Of a stretch of 64,000 nt of DNA, positions 20,168 through 27,051 are shown one piece after another. The position numbers and the translations under genes were made by a program. The notes below the pieces were generated by a model. The model ran no database searches. It was given only the letters and a program-made list of their open reading frames with translations, and had not been told where the DNA came from. Each line of letters starts with the position of its first letter. Position 1 is the first letter of the stretch. The stretch is from Bacteroidetes bacterium GWF2_40_14. Its GTDB lineage: Bacteria > Bacteroidota > Bacteroidia > Bacteroidales > UBA932. The stretch spans positions 135,020-199,019 of the forward strand of contig MEOK01000038.1 in NCBI GenBank assembly GCA_001769195.1, given 5' to 3'.

Positions 20168-20545
20168 TTATTGTCGTTTTCTTTTATCAGGATAACTTGT
20201 AAGGCTTGAGATGGTCATGACAAGACCCATTACAAGGGAGAGAGAGGCAATAATCAAACCGACAACCATAAGAAGGCTGCCGGTTTCTACATCTTTATAT
20301 TCTGAAAGAAAGGAAAAAAGGAAGAAGAGACTTAACGCTACACCAATGGCCCCTAACGATGCTCCTGCAAATTTGTTCTGAAACACAAACTGGATGAAAA
20401 CCAGCATTGCAATTACAAGTGCTATATAATTTATTGGTTCGTTTTCTGAATAGGTGTTATAAAACCAAAATATCAGAATTGAAATATAAAAAATATAAGG
20501 AAGCTGAAAGAGCAGGAACCTTTTAATATTTGAGCAGTTTTTCAT
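20168..20545 (-). CDS. Hypothetical four-helix membrane protein
   Basis: 125 aa, not recognised. Four hydrophobic segments (about residues 10-28, 39-55, 63-82 and 90-112) and a basic C-terminus YPDKRKRQ. It lies between the sulfur operon and atpD on the same strand, but has its own -7 box at 20572-20579 and an inverted repeat covering its leader, so it is probably transcribed separately. No function is proposed. Confidence 0.75.
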   Translation of the reverse strand: MKNCSNIKRFLLFQLPYIFYISILIFWFYNTYSENEPINYIALVIAMLVFIQFVFQNKFAGASLGAIGVALSLFFLFSFLSEYKDVETGSLLMVVGLIIASLSLVMGLVMTISSLTSYPDKRKRQ

Positions 20546-20579
20546 GTAGATTTTACAGGTAAAATTCTACACAAATATA
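20545..20579 (-). promoter_or_regulatory. Promoter with leader inverted repeat
   Basis: On the minus strand the -7 box TATATTTG (20572-20579) is directly followed by an inverted repeat (20559-20571 with 20545-20556, one unpaired base) ending at the first base of the start codon. It could be an operator or a leader hairpin next to the AUG. It lacks a T tract, so it is not a good terminator for the upstream gene. Confidence 0.5.
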
Positions 20580-20594
20580 AAAGAAATAAATCGA

Positions 20595-21641
20595 TTATAC
20601 AACTGTTAATTTTGCAAAATACATTGCAAACGATCTGTATAAGAAGTGTGTCCATTTGCCAAATGGTACAATAATCAAAGCCCATTGTGCCAAAACCGCA
20701 AGGTGGAAAAGATACAACCATTTGTTGTTTTCAAGAATGTCAAGGTCAATAAAAAGCCTCACAGCAAAAGCTGTAACACCCATCAGAAGAAGCCAGATTA
20801 CAAAGAACCAGTCCGATGGTTGGGAGTGTTTGCTCACCTCTTTGTTTTTCTTAACCCTTCCAAGAACGAAATCGAAGGTAACAACAAAAATCACTGCGCT
20901 TACAACATAACCAAGTACAATTACGAATATACTTTCTGATCCAAACCAATCCAGAAAAACAGTAGTAAAAAGCAAGGTGAGGTATCCAATTACCAGAATG
21001 AAATGTTCAAACCACCTTTTTTGGTTGTCGTCACAGCCAAGTGCCCTCTTTTGGGTAAACATATGGATTAAGAACTCTCCAAGACTTTTTATATATTTCA
21101 TAAAACTGACATTCTTTCCTGGTTTTATTATTGTAAAATACCACATCCTCGCAATATTTGGTATCAGTATAACTGCAAAAACACCAGCAATAGCCAACAT
21201 TTCAAACATGTGGCCTGAATGCATGATAACCTCCATGTCAAACTTCTCGTAGGCAGCAAAGACCACAACTCCAATTGCTACAAGAACCATCGCTATAATT
21301 GTTGCAGTCAATGATTTGTAAAGATACCCCGACAAACCTGTCCAGTCATATTTAGCCATTAGCCAGCGTCTAAGAGACATCATCAGTTCACCGGGATTAG
21401 CCGTTTGCGGACAATTTGTCGAACATTCCCCACAATAATAGCAAAGCCATGGTTTTAGAGATGCGGCAATCTCCTCCTCATTTCCTGTTTCGCTAAGACG
21501 CACCATAGATCGGGGGAATGAATCCTCTCCTGTAGATAGGGAGCAGACAGCAGTACATGTACCACAATTGTAGCATGAACCGAACTCAGTAGCACCATAT
21601 TTCTTAAGTTCCTTGCCAAATTTTGGATTAATTCTGCTCAT
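20595..21641 (-). CDS. QmoC/HdrC-like Fe-S and cytochrome-b-type membrane subunit
   Basis: 348 aa. The N-terminal ~95 residues hold two [4Fe-4S] motifs: Cys23-26-29-33 and Cys67-70-73-77, as in HdrC. The rest has six predicted membrane helices starting near residue 111. His213, His313 and His332 lie in or beside helices 3 and 6 and are candidate heme ligands. This HdrC plus membrane-cytochrome fusion is the architecture of QmoC, which passes electrons between menaquinone and Qmo flavoproteins in sulfate reducers. Here it is the last gene of the TusA/DsrE2 operon, overlapping the preceding small gene by 14 bp. The quinone link is inferred from architecture. Confidence 0.85.
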   Translation of the reverse strand: MSRINPKFGKELKKYGATEFGSCYNCGTCTAVCSLSTGEDSFPRSMVRLSETGNEEEIAASLKPWLCYYCGECSTNCPQTANPGELMMSLRRWLMAKYDWTGLSGYLYKSLTATIIAMVLVAIGVVVFAAYEKFDMEVIMHSGHMFEMLAIAGVFAVILIPNIARMWYFTIIKPGKNVSFMKYIKSLGEFLIHMFTQKRALGCDDNQKRWFEHFILVIGYLTLLFTTVFLDWFGSESIFVIVLGYVVSAVIFVVTFDFVLGRVKKNKEVSKHSQPSDWFFVIWLLLMGVTAFAVRLFIDLDILENNKWLYLFHLAVLAQWALIIVPFGKWTHFLYRSFAMYFAKLTVV

Positions 21642-21918
21642 TTTTCTTTAGTTTATATGTGAAATACTCATCATTATCATCAACTGAACCTACCGATACA
21701 AATCCAAATTTCACCAAAGACATAACAAGAAACATTGTCTTATCTCTTGGTATTCCTGTTCCTGTACTAAGTTGGGCAATAGTTCTCTCTCCCAGCCCAA
21801 GTTCTGTCAATATAGATTTCTTATCTTTGTTGAACTGTTTCAAATTCTCTTTAACCTCGTCGGAAACCTTTCTCCTGTCGCGAAGTATTTTAACTGTCAT
21901 TATTTTTTCTGTAGACAT
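21628..21918 (-). CDS. Small winged-helix-like protein within the sulfur operon
   Basis: 96 aa, not assigned to a named family. A basic N-terminal helix (ILRDRRKVSDEVKENLKQF) is followed by a winged-helix-like core: helix ILTELGLGERTIAQLSTGTG, recognition helix IPRDKTMFLVMSLVKFG, and a two-strand wing SVGSVDDNDEYFTYKL. It has no Cys residues. It sits between the two Qmo-type genes and overlaps the QmoC-like start by 14 bp, so translation is probably coupled. It could be a regulator or a scaffold of the complex. Confidence 0.7.
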   Translation of the reverse strand: MSTEKIMTVKILRDRRKVSDEVKENLKQFNKDKKSILTELGLGERTIAQLSTGTGIPRDKTMFLVMSLVKFGFVSVGSVDDNDEYFTYKLKKNEQN

Positions 21919-21930
21919 AAACTCTCCTTA

Positions 21931-23646
21931 TTATTTAGCCAGTACATCAATCATACTCTCCATCTCTTTATTGGTAAAAGAAATGAGTTCTATGGAGTCC
22001 GAAGGACAAACAGGAAGACACATTCCGCAACCTTTGCACGTACTTGTATTAATAGTTGCAACACTCTTTCCCCCATCATCAATCATCGAAACAGCATTAA
22101 ACGGACAAGCTTCACTACATGCATTGCACCAGTTGCAGCTCGATTTGTCAACATATGCAATTATTGGTTCTAGTTCAAGTTCTCCTTTGCTCACAAACGA
22201 ATGCGATTTTGCTGCTGCAGACATTGCAGAATTAACAGATTCCATTACATTTTTTGGTCCCTGACATGTTCCTGCAATAGTAATCCCGTCAATAACGGTC
22301 TCAACCGGACGGAGTTTCATGTGAATCTCATTGAAAAATTTGTCTCTGCCTTTAGGTAGTTTGAATAAAGAACCTAAACTTGTATCTTTATCCGGAACCA
22401 TTCCTGTTATAAGAACAACCAGGTCTGCAATTGCCTCTATCTCTTTTTTCTCAGAAAGCAGGTCGCCAGCTTTTATAGATATAGCACCATCATATTCAGT
22501 TACAACCGGTGGCTTCTTGTCCAGAAACTGAATATAAATATCTCCGACTCTGTTAGACTCTTTGTAAATCAACTCTTGCTTTCCGTAAGTCCGTACACCC
22601 TTGGTAAAATGATAATTTTGAATTTCCGGGTATTTGTGTTTCACATCAAGTGAAGCCTGAACAGCCGCTGTGCAACAATAGCGAGAACAATATTTGTTGT
22701 CACCTTTTGCCTGCCGGCTACCAACGCAATATATGTATGCAATGGAACCTATCTTTTTGTCATTATAAATAAGCTTTTCATTGCTGTTTCTGAGAAGCTT
22801 TCTGAACTGAGGAAGGGTTATAACATTTTTAATCTGATTATAACCAAACTCTCCATCTGCAGGAGTATATGAGTTAAAACCAGTAGCAACCAGTATGGAA
22901 CCTACATTTATATCCTTTTGGGATTGACCCTGAGACCCGGAAATATTCACTTTTAACTTAAAGTCTCCAATGTTTCCTGAATAGCCAACAACCTCAGAGT
23001 TTGTCATTAGTGTAATGTTCTTCTCGTTTTTAATATCCTCTTCCAAAATATTCAGAAGTTCTTTACCGGTTAACTGTTCCGGACTTATTGTGTCAAGTTC
23101 GTGAAGTTTTCCGCCAACTCTTGAATCTCTTTCAATCAGGAACACCTCGTCCTGCATTCTGGAAAGGGATATAGCTGCCTTCAGGCCGGCAACTCCGCCT
23201 CCAATAACGGCTACAGAACGTTTTGATTCGATAACAATTGGTTCAAGCGACTCTGCCAGACGCGCCTTTGCAATGGCAGCTTTAACAAGCAAAATGGCCT
23301 TTTCTGTAGCTCCGGTTTTATCGTCTGAATGTGCCCAGGATGCCTGTTCACGGATATTTGCATGAACATAATTATATTTGTTGAGACCTGCACGTTCACT
23401 AACTGCACGGAAGGTTGATAGATGAAGCTTTGGAGAACAACTGGCAACAACAATACCGCTCAGGTTATTCTCTTTTATATCTGTATCCATATCATTCTGG
23501 TTTGAATCACCACATGCAAACATTGTAGTCTTTGCCAGAATGACGCAATCCTCGTCCTTTATTGAATCTTTAACCTTTTCTATGTCGACATAGTCGGAGA
23601 TGTTTCCGCCACAGGCACATATATATATTCCAAGTTTTTTTTTCAT
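21931..23646 (-). CDS. HdrA/QmoB-like flavin- and Fe-S-containing subunit
   Basis: 571 aa. Domain order: HdrA-type N-terminal domain with Cys10, Cys12, Cys45 and Cys70; FAD-binding domain with GGGVAG at 149-154; a Cys-rich segment (Cys307, Cys320, Cys324, Cys325); and a C-terminal two-cluster ferredoxin (Cys504-507-510-514 and Cys537-540-543-547). This is HdrA without the inserted ferredoxin. QmoB of sulfate reducers usually also carries a C-terminal MvhD domain; here that part is a separate gene at 24961-25356. It probably moves electrons between the sulfur-side partner and the QmoC-like subunit. Confidence 0.88.
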   Translation of the reverse strand: MKKKLGIYICACGGNISDYVDIEKVKDSIKDEDCVILAKTTMFACGDSNQNDMDTDIKENNLSGIVVASCSPKLHLSTFRAVSERAGLNKYNYVHANIREQASWAHSDDKTGATEKAILLVKAAIAKARLAESLEPIVIESKRSVAVIGGGVAGLKAAISLSRMQDEVFLIERDSRVGGKLHELDTISPEQLTGKELLNILEEDIKNEKNITLMTNSEVVGYSGNIGDFKLKVNISGSQGQSQKDINVGSILVATGFNSYTPADGEFGYNQIKNVITLPQFRKLLRNSNEKLIYNDKKIGSIAYIYCVGSRQAKGDNKYCSRYCCTAAVQASLDVKHKYPEIQNYHFTKGVRTYGKQELIYKESNRVGDIYIQFLDKKPPVVTEYDGAISIKAGDLLSEKKEIEAIADLVVLITGMVPDKDTSLGSLFKLPKGRDKFFNEIHMKLRPVETVIDGITIAGTCQGPKNVMESVNSAMSAAAKSHSFVSKGELELEPIIAYVDKSSCNWCNACSEACPFNAVSMIDDGGKSVATINTSTCKGCGMCLPVCPSDSIELISFTNKEMESMIDVLAK

Positions 23647-23660
23647 CTCATTATGTCTGT

Positions 23661-24956
23661 TTATTGATTAAGATAGCATATAGCCTCTGTTGAGGCTGAC
23701 CCGGCAGATAGTATTGAATCCGGAATGTCCTTGGGCCCGGTGGCAGTTCCTGCAACAAAAACACCCTCGATTGTAGTTTTTGCAGGGCTCAGCAAAGGAT
23801 CACTCTGCTTAACAAATTGCAGTGAATCAAGTTCCAGTTTATGGGTAGTAAAGAGACCGGCAGGTTCGCTGTTTGGCTTGACACCTACCGAAAGTACAAC
23901 CAGGTCATGATCGGCTTCCTTAAGTTTTCCTGATGCAAGGTCTTCATATCTTAGTGTCAGGTTGCCATTCTCTTTTTCTGAAATTCTGCCAATCTTCCCT
24001 TTTACAAAACGCACACCCATTCCTGCAGCCTGTTCGTAAAATTCTTCGTAACCCTTGCCATAAGCCCTAATATCAATGTAATATATTGTAATGTCTGCCA
24101 TAGGAAGCGCTCCCATTAGCAGTTGGGCTTGTTTTATTGAATACATACAGCAAATTTGTGAACAGATAGGGTTTCCTAATGAGTCGTCTCTCGATCCTGC
24201 GCACAAGACATAAGCAATTTTATCCGGAACTTTGCCGTCACTTGATCGTAAAATTGTATGAAAAGGACGGGTAGGGGCAAGCAGTCTCTCCATCTGCATT
24301 GATGTTATTACATTTTTGGCCTCTCCATAATTGTATCTTGGAACATTAGAAGGGTCATAAAGTTTGAATCCTGTTGCTACTATGGCTGTTTTTGCAGTTA
24401 TTACATAATCACGCGGCTCTTGTGTGAAATCTATACAACCAGGGGGACAGACCTTTTCACATGCACCGCAAAGTGTGCAATTTTCTATATCAATTGCAGC
24501 TACTTTAGGACTGGCAATACTGAATGGTATGTAAGCGGCCTTACGCCCAACCAGATTATATTGAAACTGATCCTTAACTATTACCGGACAAGCCTCTTCG
24601 CATAGCTGACATGCTGTGCAATCTTCGGCAACAACATATCTCGGTCTTCTGGTAACCTTTGCTACAAAATCATGTTCTCCCCTCTTTTCTACAGATGTAA
24701 GGTCACTTTCAGTAAAAATTGTTATGTTTGGGTGGCGTGATATTTCTGAAACCTTTGGTGTTGTGATACATGCAGAACAATCAAGTGTTGGGAATACCTT
24801 GCTGAGCATAATCATCTTACCACCTAAAGAGAGTCTTTTCTCAATGATGATTACCTTATAACCGTTGCTGGCGAGATTCAGTGCAGCCTCTCCACCTGCA
24901 ATTCCTCCTCCAATAACCAGTGCATCAAACGATAATGTGGTTGGCTCTTTTTGCAT
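23661..24956 (-). CDS. HdrA/QmoA-like flavoprotein with inserted ferredoxin domain
   Basis: 431 aa. FAD motif GGGIAG at 16-21, then a CSAC motif (Cys60, Cys63), a ferredoxin insertion with two clusters (Cys113-116-119-123 and Cys160-163-166-170), and the second flavin-domain half with CAGSR (Cys252) and Cys265/269/270. The inserted ferredoxin is an HdrA trait. This protein and the 571-aa neighbour together cover all HdrA modules. It lies 4 bases after the MvhD-like gene and 14 before the QmoB-like gene, so the three are surely co-translated. No active-site disulfide-reductase (CCG) domain is present. Confidence 0.87.
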   Translation of the reverse strand: MQKEPTTLSFDALVIGGGIAGGEAALNLASNGYKVIIIEKRLSLGGKMIMLSKVFPTLDCSACITTPKVSEISRHPNITIFTESDLTSVEKRGEHDFVAKVTRRPRYVVAEDCTACQLCEEACPVIVKDQFQYNLVGRKAAYIPFSIASPKVAAIDIENCTLCGACEKVCPPGCIDFTQEPRDYVITAKTAIVATGFKLYDPSNVPRYNYGEAKNVITSMQMERLLAPTRPFHTILRSSDGKVPDKIAYVLCAGSRDDSLGNPICSQICCMYSIKQAQLLMGALPMADITIYYIDIRAYGKGYEEFYEQAAGMGVRFVKGKIGRISEKENGNLTLRYEDLASGKLKEADHDLVVLSVGVKPNSEPAGLFTTHKLELDSLQFVKQSDPLLSPAKTTIEGVFVAGTATGPKDIPDSILSAGSASTEAICYLNQ

Positions 24957-24960
24957 AATT

Positions 24961-25356
24961 CTAATTTTCCGGTTTTATTAGTAATTCATTAAAACTTTTG
25001 ATTTGTTTTACAAAAGATTCGCTACATACAGAACAAATCGCAGCCATTCTAAGTCTTGCAGGTTCCAGCCCTTTTTCTTTCATCATTATGTGGGTTCTTT
25101 CCACAATAGATCCGGTTTTCTCTATGCAGCTCTCTCCAAAAGAGCAGTCACTGCCATCTGCGGCTATAAACACACCATCGAACCCCTTTTCAAAAGCTCT
25201 CATTATCCACTTTGGCTTAATCCCGCTTGAACATCTGATTGCTATAGTGTATACCTGAGGAGGATAGTGTAATTTTAAAAGGCCCGCCATATCAATGGCG
25301 GGATCAGAAATTTTCTCAGTTGAGAAGACCAGGATTTTTGCACTCCTTTTATTCAT
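24961..25356 (-). CDS. MvhD/FlpD-like iron-sulfur subunit, stand-alone
   Basis: 131 aa. It resembles the MvhD domain: AIRCSSGIKPKWIMRAFEKG, then FDGVFIAADGSDC, and the helix ERTHIMMKEKGLEPARLRM. Cysteines are Cys42, Cys71, Cys77, Cys108 and Cys111. In MvhD proteins the N-terminal segment normally carries a Cys-containing motif; here residues 11-20 have none, while a CxxC at 108-111 appears near the C-terminus, so the cluster may be ligated differently. MvhD normally hands electrons to HdrA. It sits between tusA and the QmoA-like gene, where it could join the sulfur carriers to the flavoproteins. Confidence 0.8.
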   Translation of the reverse strand: MNKRSAKILVFSTEKISDPAIDMAGLLKLHYPPQVYTIAIRCSSGIKPKWIMRAFEKGFDGVFIAADGSDCSFGESCIEKTGSIVERTHIMMKEKGLEPARLRMAAICSVCSESFVKQIKSFNELLIKPEN

Positions 25357-25365
25357 TACTAAAAT

Positions 25366-25626
25366 CTAAATCTCGTTTTTGCGCATATATATCTTATAGT
25401 AGCCATTCTCCTCAACTGTTCCAAGGTAGTCATGGCCCTGCTTGTTACACCATTTGGGTATATCAACTTTTGTTCCTTCGTCGGCAGATAGAATTTCCAT
25501 TACCTCCCCCTCTTCAATAGTACTGAGAGCCTTTTTAGCTTCCAAAAGTGGCCCTGGACATGCTGTTCCTCTTGCATCAACACTTTTTGCCACATCTAAC
25601 TTTTTTAATTCTTCAGTTGTCATCAT
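25366..25626 (-). CDS. tusA: TusA-family sulfur carrier protein
   Basis: 86 aa. The TusA signature ARGTACPGPLLEAKKAL carries the persulfide Cys23 in the CPxP motif, followed by the expected beta-alpha-beta fold. A second Cys (Cys60) is present, as in some sulfur-oxidation-type TusA proteins. It carries sulfane sulfur between proteins. It lies between dsrE2 and the MvhD-like gene in one operon; there is no tRNA-thiolation partner nearby, so an energy or redox role is more likely than tRNA modification. Two in-frame ATGs (25626, 25623) are possible starts. Confidence 0.93.
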   Translation of the reverse strand: MMTTEELKKLDVAKSVDARGTACPGPLLEAKKALSTIEEGEVMEILSADEGTKVDIPKWCNKQGHDYLGTVEENGYYKIYMRKNEI

Positions 25627-25656
25627 GATATTTGTTTTTTGTTTTGTTTTTTAATA

Positions 25657-26223
25657 TTATATGAATAGTTGAGCGGCACTCTCTCCTGCGTCGGTAACAA
25701 ATGTTGCTGCTCCAGCAAAAGAGAGATGAGGGTAATCTATAAGCTCCTCTTTTTTGAAGCCCATAAGACCCATAGACATTTCACAAACTATAATCTCTAT
25801 TCCAAGTTCTCCAGCTGTCTTGAACATCTCATCCAAAGAGAGAACGTTTTGCTTTTTCATAAGATATTTTATCATCATCGGACCCATTCCGGCCATATTC
25901 ATGTTTGATAATTTGAGCTTGTCTTTTCCCTTAGGAAGCATAATGCCAAACATCTTTGAGATAAAATCCTTGCCCTTTGCGCTCTTCTTCTTATCTCTAA
26001 GTGCAGAAAGTGCCCAGAATGAGAAGAAAATCTTGACTTTTGTGTCCATTGCTGCAGCTGCAATGGAAATTATCATTGTTGCAAGTATTTTATCCAGATC
26101 GCCTGAAACACAGGCAATGGACAGTTGGTCCTTCCTGCCATCCTGTAATTTAGTAACCTTTTTTTGCAGCTTGTCAACCTGTTGCTGAAGTTGCTGAATT
26201 TGTAATTGTAGTTCTTCTTGCAT
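25657..26223 (-). CDS. dsrE2: DsrE2-type (DsrE/F/DrsH-like) sulfur-transfer protein
   Basis: 188 aa from the ATG at 26223. The first 30 residues form a coiled coil rich in Gln (QLQIQQLQQQVDKLQKKV). The body matches DsrE2: IACVSGDLDKILATMI, FFSFWALSAL, LKLSNMNMAGMGPMM and IIVCEMSMGLMGFKKEELI. Cys38 and Cys147 are the two conserved thiols, and Cys147 is the likely persulfide site. DsrE2 and TusA are a known sulfur-transfer pair in sulfur oxidisers. It is the first gene of the operon and diverges from the Crp/Fnr gene. Confidence 0.9.
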   Translation of the reverse strand: MQEELQLQIQQLQQQVDKLQKKVTKLQDGRKDQLSIACVSGDLDKILATMIISIAAAAMDTKVKIFFSFWALSALRDKKKSAKGKDFISKMFGIMLPKGKDKLKLSNMNMAGMGPMMIKYLMKKQNVLSLDEMFKTAGELGIEIIVCEMSMGLMGFKKEELIDYPHLSFAGAATFVTDAGESAAQLFI

Positions 26224-26250
26224 AATTATTGGTTTGATATATAATTTGTG

Positions 26251-26258
26251 CAAAGGAA
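26251..26258 (-). promoter_or_regulatory. Candidate -7 box of the sulfur operon
   Basis: The minus strand reads TTCCTTTG, a one-base departure from TAnnTTTG, 27 bases upstream of the dsrE2 ATG. A weak box like this would fit dependence on an activator. The palindrome at 26313-26328 would be centred about 76 bases upstream of the resulting start site. Confidence 0.4.
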
Positions 26259-26312
26259 CATAATTTTTTAAGTCTTTTTATGTAAGATAATATGATATTG
26301 ATGGCGAAAAAC

Positions 26313-26328
26313 TGTGATATGAATCACA
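26313..26328. promoter_or_regulatory. Crp/Fnr-type operator palindrome
   Basis: TGTGATATGAATCACA is a perfect TGTGA-N6-TCACA palindrome with 6-bp arms, in the 139-bp divergent region between dsrE2 and the Crp/Fnr gene. It overlaps the place of the -33 box of the crp-like gene (repression expected), and for the sulfur operon it sits at an activator-like distance. Binding by the adjacent regulator is an inference. Confidence 0.75.
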
Positions 26329-26335
26329 ATTTTGC

Positions 26336-26343
26336 TAACTTTG
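26336..26343 (+). promoter_or_regulatory. Promoter -7 box of the Crp/Fnr gene
   Basis: TAACTTTG, an exact match to TAnnTTTG, 19 bases before the ATG at 26363 and just downstream of the Crp/Fnr palindrome. Confidence 0.65.
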
Positions 26344-26362
26344 TATTAGAATAATATTTCTT

Positions 26363-27040
26363 ATGGAAAATAAATGTGCTTTCTGTGATTATAAGTCTGC
26401 TGCAGCCAGGAAACTAACTATCGATGAGATAGATAAATTGTCTGTTAACTGCCTTACAGTAAAGTTCAAAAAAGGAGATTCTATTATCAGGCAGGGTACA
26501 TATTCAACAAATGTTGCATATCTTAAGAGTGGACTTGTAAAGATTCATATTGACGGGCCCTATCACGTGCAAGTTGTAAGAATTGTAAAACCTTCCAGCT
26601 ACCTGGGCCTCCCGACAACATTCGGTGACAAGATAAATCAGTATTCAGTAACAGCAATTGAAGAGTCGGAGGTTTGCTTTATCGATATTTCACTTTTCAG
26701 GAAGCTTCTGGCTACTAACCCCGACTTCAGCAATCAGATTCTTATTGAACTTTGCAAGGGGGAGTTGGAATCTTATCAGAAATGTGTCAACCGCACACAA
26801 AAGCAGACAAGGGGCAAACTTGCAGATGTGCTACTTGATTTTGCTGACAATATTTATCATTCTGACATTTTTCCTGTTCTAATAAATCAAGAAGATATTG
26901 GCAATCTGGTTGATGCTTCAAGAGAGAGTGTGAGTAGAGTCCTTAGTGAGTTCGTAAAAGATGGCATTCTAAAAATCTCTGGCAGAAACATTGAGATTAT
27001 AAACAAAAATACCTTAAAACAAATAAGTGCTAAAGGGTGA
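26363..27040 (+). CDS. Crp/Fnr-family transcriptional regulator
   Basis: 225 aa. An N-terminal cyclic-nucleotide-binding-like beta barrel (about residues 15-125) is followed by a C-terminal helix-turn-helix whose recognition helix lies in DIGNLVDASRESVSRVLSEFV; the E/S-R-SVSR pattern agrees with the TGTGA-type site next to it. Cys5 and Cys8 form CAFC at the N-terminus, and Cys30 follows. These could bind an Fe-S cluster or be modified by sulfane sulfur, but the spacing differs from E. coli FNR. It is divergent from the dsrE2-tusA-qmo-like operon, which is its probable target. Confidence 0.92.
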   Translation: MENKCAFCDYKSAAARKLTIDEIDKLSVNCLTVKFKKGDSIIRQGTYSTNVAYLKSGLVKIHIDGPYHVQVVRIVKPSSYLGLPTTFGDKINQYSVTAIEESEVCFIDISLFRKLLATNPDFSNQILIELCKGELESYQKCVNRTQKQTRGKLADVLLDFADNIYHSDIFPVLINQEDIGNLVDASRESVSRVLSEFVKDGILKISGRNIEIINKNTLKQISAKG

Positions 27041-27051
27041 AAGCCGGTTGT

